Shown: in pieces, positions 6,558 through 7,546 of the stretch | How positions within the stretch are numbered: the stretch's first letter is position 1 | How the letters are laid out: each line of letters opens with the position of its first letter | Source: Coriobacteriales bacterium | GTDB lineage: Bacteria > Actinomycetota > Coriobacteriia > Coriobacteriales > UBA8131 | Assembly: GCA_031254905.1 (NCBI GenBank) | Contig: JAIRTN010000144.1 | Location: forward strand, 1-7,546 | Direction: 5' to 3' | Length of the DNA stretch: 7,546 nucleotides | The notes under the pieces: generated by a model | What the model was told of the DNA's origin: nothing | Databases searched by the model: none | What the model saw: only the letters and a program-made list of their open reading frames with translations | Position numbers and translations under genes: made by a program

Positions 6558-7546
6558 ATGGCACTTTCTATTGGTATTGTTGGGTTGCCCAACGTGGGCA
6601 AGTCCACTTTGTTTACCGCGCTTACCCGGAAGGGCGGGCTGGCGGCGAATTACCCGTTTGCGACTATTGAGCCTAATGTGGGCGTTGTGGAGGTGCCGGA
6701 CGGGCGGCTGCGGAAGCTGGCGGACATTGTGCGTCCGGGGCGGATTGTGCCTGCTACCGTGGAGTTTGTTGACATCGCGGGGCTGGTTAAGGGTGCCAGC
6801 GAGGGTGAGGGGCTGGGCAACCAGTTTCTTGCGAATATTCGTGAGACAGATGCCATTGTGGAGGTTGTGCGGTATTTTTCTGACGGCGACGTGGTGCATG
6901 TTGAGGGCGGGCCCGACCCCGGGCGCGACAGCGAAACGATTAAGACCGAGCTGGTGCTTGCCGACCTCGGCACGATTGAACGGGCGCTGCCGCGCATGGA
7001 GAAGGAGGCCCGGCGCGACGCGGCGCTTGCGGCTAAGGTTGAGTTGGTCAAGCGCCTTGAGGTGTGGATGAACGAGGGCAACCGCGCGCTCAGCTTTGAG
7101 GCGACGGATGAGGAGCGCAGGCAGTTGCGCGATTTGCATCTTCTTACGATGAAGCCTTTGCTGTACGTGGCGAACGTCAATGAGGAGGAGGCCGCGGCGA
7201 GCCCCGCGCCGATAGACGGTGTTGTGCCGATTCCTATTAGCGCGAAGGTTGAGTCTGAGATTATCGAGATGGACGAGGCGGAGGCGGCGGAGTACCTCGC
7301 GATGATGGGGCTTGGCGAGTCGGGGCTTGAACGGCTTGTGAAGGCGGCCTATCAGTTGCTGGGGCTGCAGTCGTTTTTTACGGCGGGCGAGATGGAGGTT
7401 AAGGCGTGGACCATCCCCATCGGCACGAGGGCGCCGCAGGCGGCGGGCGTTATCCACACCGATTTTGAGCGCGGTTTCATCAAGGCGGAGACTGTGGGCT
7501 ATAATGATTTTATTGAGTACGGTGGGGAAGCCGGGAGCAGGACGGC
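6558..7546 (+). CDS. ychF: YchF/OLA1-family redox-responsive ATPase (partial, C-terminus cut)
   Basis: Cytoplasmic P-loop protein of the Obg-related YchF family, which binds ribosomes and prefers ATP to GTP. The first 329 residues are present; E. coli YchF has 363, so about 35 are missing. Visible motifs: Walker A GLPNVGKST (9-17), NYPFATIEPN (31-40), DIAGLVKGAS (72-81), NVNE (206-209, the family's non-GTPase variant of NKxD) and SAK (228-230). The TGS domain starts near 276, with APQAAGVIHTDFERGFI at 292-308. His114, the catalytic histidine described for E. coli YchF, is kept at the same number. The usual His102 is Glu. ATG 6558 was chosen because GAGGA (6547-6551) lies 6 bases upstream and the family N-terminus begins there. 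Codons are G/T-rich, unlike the MFS gene. Probably a separate transcription unit behind the terminator. Confidence 0.97.
   Translation, partial: MALSIGIVGLPNVGKSTLFTALTRKGGLAANYPFATIEPNVGVVEVPDGRLRKLADIVRPGRIVPATVEFVDIAGLVKGASEGEGLGNQFLANIRETDAIVEVVRYFSDGDVVHVEGGPDPGRDSETIKTELVLADLGTIERALPRMEKEARRDAALAAKVELVKRLEVWMNEGNRALSFEATDEERRQLRDLHLLTMKPLLYVANVNEEEAAASPAPIDGVVPIPISAKVESEIIEMDEAEAAEYLAMMGLGESGLERLVKAAYQLLGLQSFFTAGEMEVKAWTIPIGTRAPQAAGVIHTDFERGFIKAETVGYNDFIEYGGEAGSRT

Noticed and set aside
6246..7457. Open frame of 403 codons on the minus strand spanning the MFS end and ychF
   Set aside because: It covers two well-identified plus-strand genes and the terminator between them. The translation is Arg/His/Leu-rich low-complexity sequence typical of a shadow frame.

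Overview
The window is a GC-rich stretch (about 60% by eye) from a bacterium. Strong AGGAG-type ribosome binding sites, a GTG and a TTG start codon, a lipobox lipoprotein and a folate C1 gene set with a separate methenyl-THF cyclohydrolase (FchA) suggest a Gram-positive anaerobe. A coriobacterium (Eggerthella-like) or a GC-rich clostridial relative would fit. The lineage is an inference from gene content, not something the sequence proves.

Layout: (1) 1-360, minus strand: start of a secreted lipoprotein with a DUF4430-type domain, cut by the window edge. (2) 361-671: divergent intergenic region with a C-rich tract (a G-quadruplex motif on the minus strand) and candidate promoters facing both ways. 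(3) 672-3907, plus strand: fhs, fchA and folD, the three folate steps between formate and methylene-THF. fchA and folD overlap by 4 bases. (4) 3908-4076: leader with interspersed direct repeats and possible competing hairpins. (5) 4077-4907: FNT-family channel, probably for formate, with a TTG start. (6) 4912-6414: 14-helix-type DHA2 MFS exporter starting 4 bases after the channel gene. (7) 6415-6557: short gap with a probable intrinsic terminator. (8) 6558-7546: ychF, a conserved translation-associated P-loop ATPase/GTPase, cut at its 3' end.

How the genes fit together: the FNT channel would pass formate across the membrane. Fhs joins it to THF at the cost of ATP (or makes ATP in reverse), FchA interconverts 10-formyl- and 5,10-methenyl-THF, and FolD interconverts methenyl- and methylene-THF. 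This is the formate-to-methylene segment of the Wood-Ljungdahl methyl branch. It could equally run toward formate and ATP during breakdown of glycine, purine or histidine C1 units. No CODH/ACS, metF or formate dehydrogenase is in view, so acetogenesis is not shown.

The most notable detail is that FolD has Ala and Phe where the cyclohydrolase Lys and Gln normally sit, while keeping the Tyr, the Asp and the nucleotide-binding fold. With fchA overlapping it, this looks like a split of the usual bifunctional enzyme into a dehydrogenase-only FolD and a dedicated cyclohydrolase. I found no CRISPR array, insertion sequence, tRNA, rRNA or clearly new multi-gene system.
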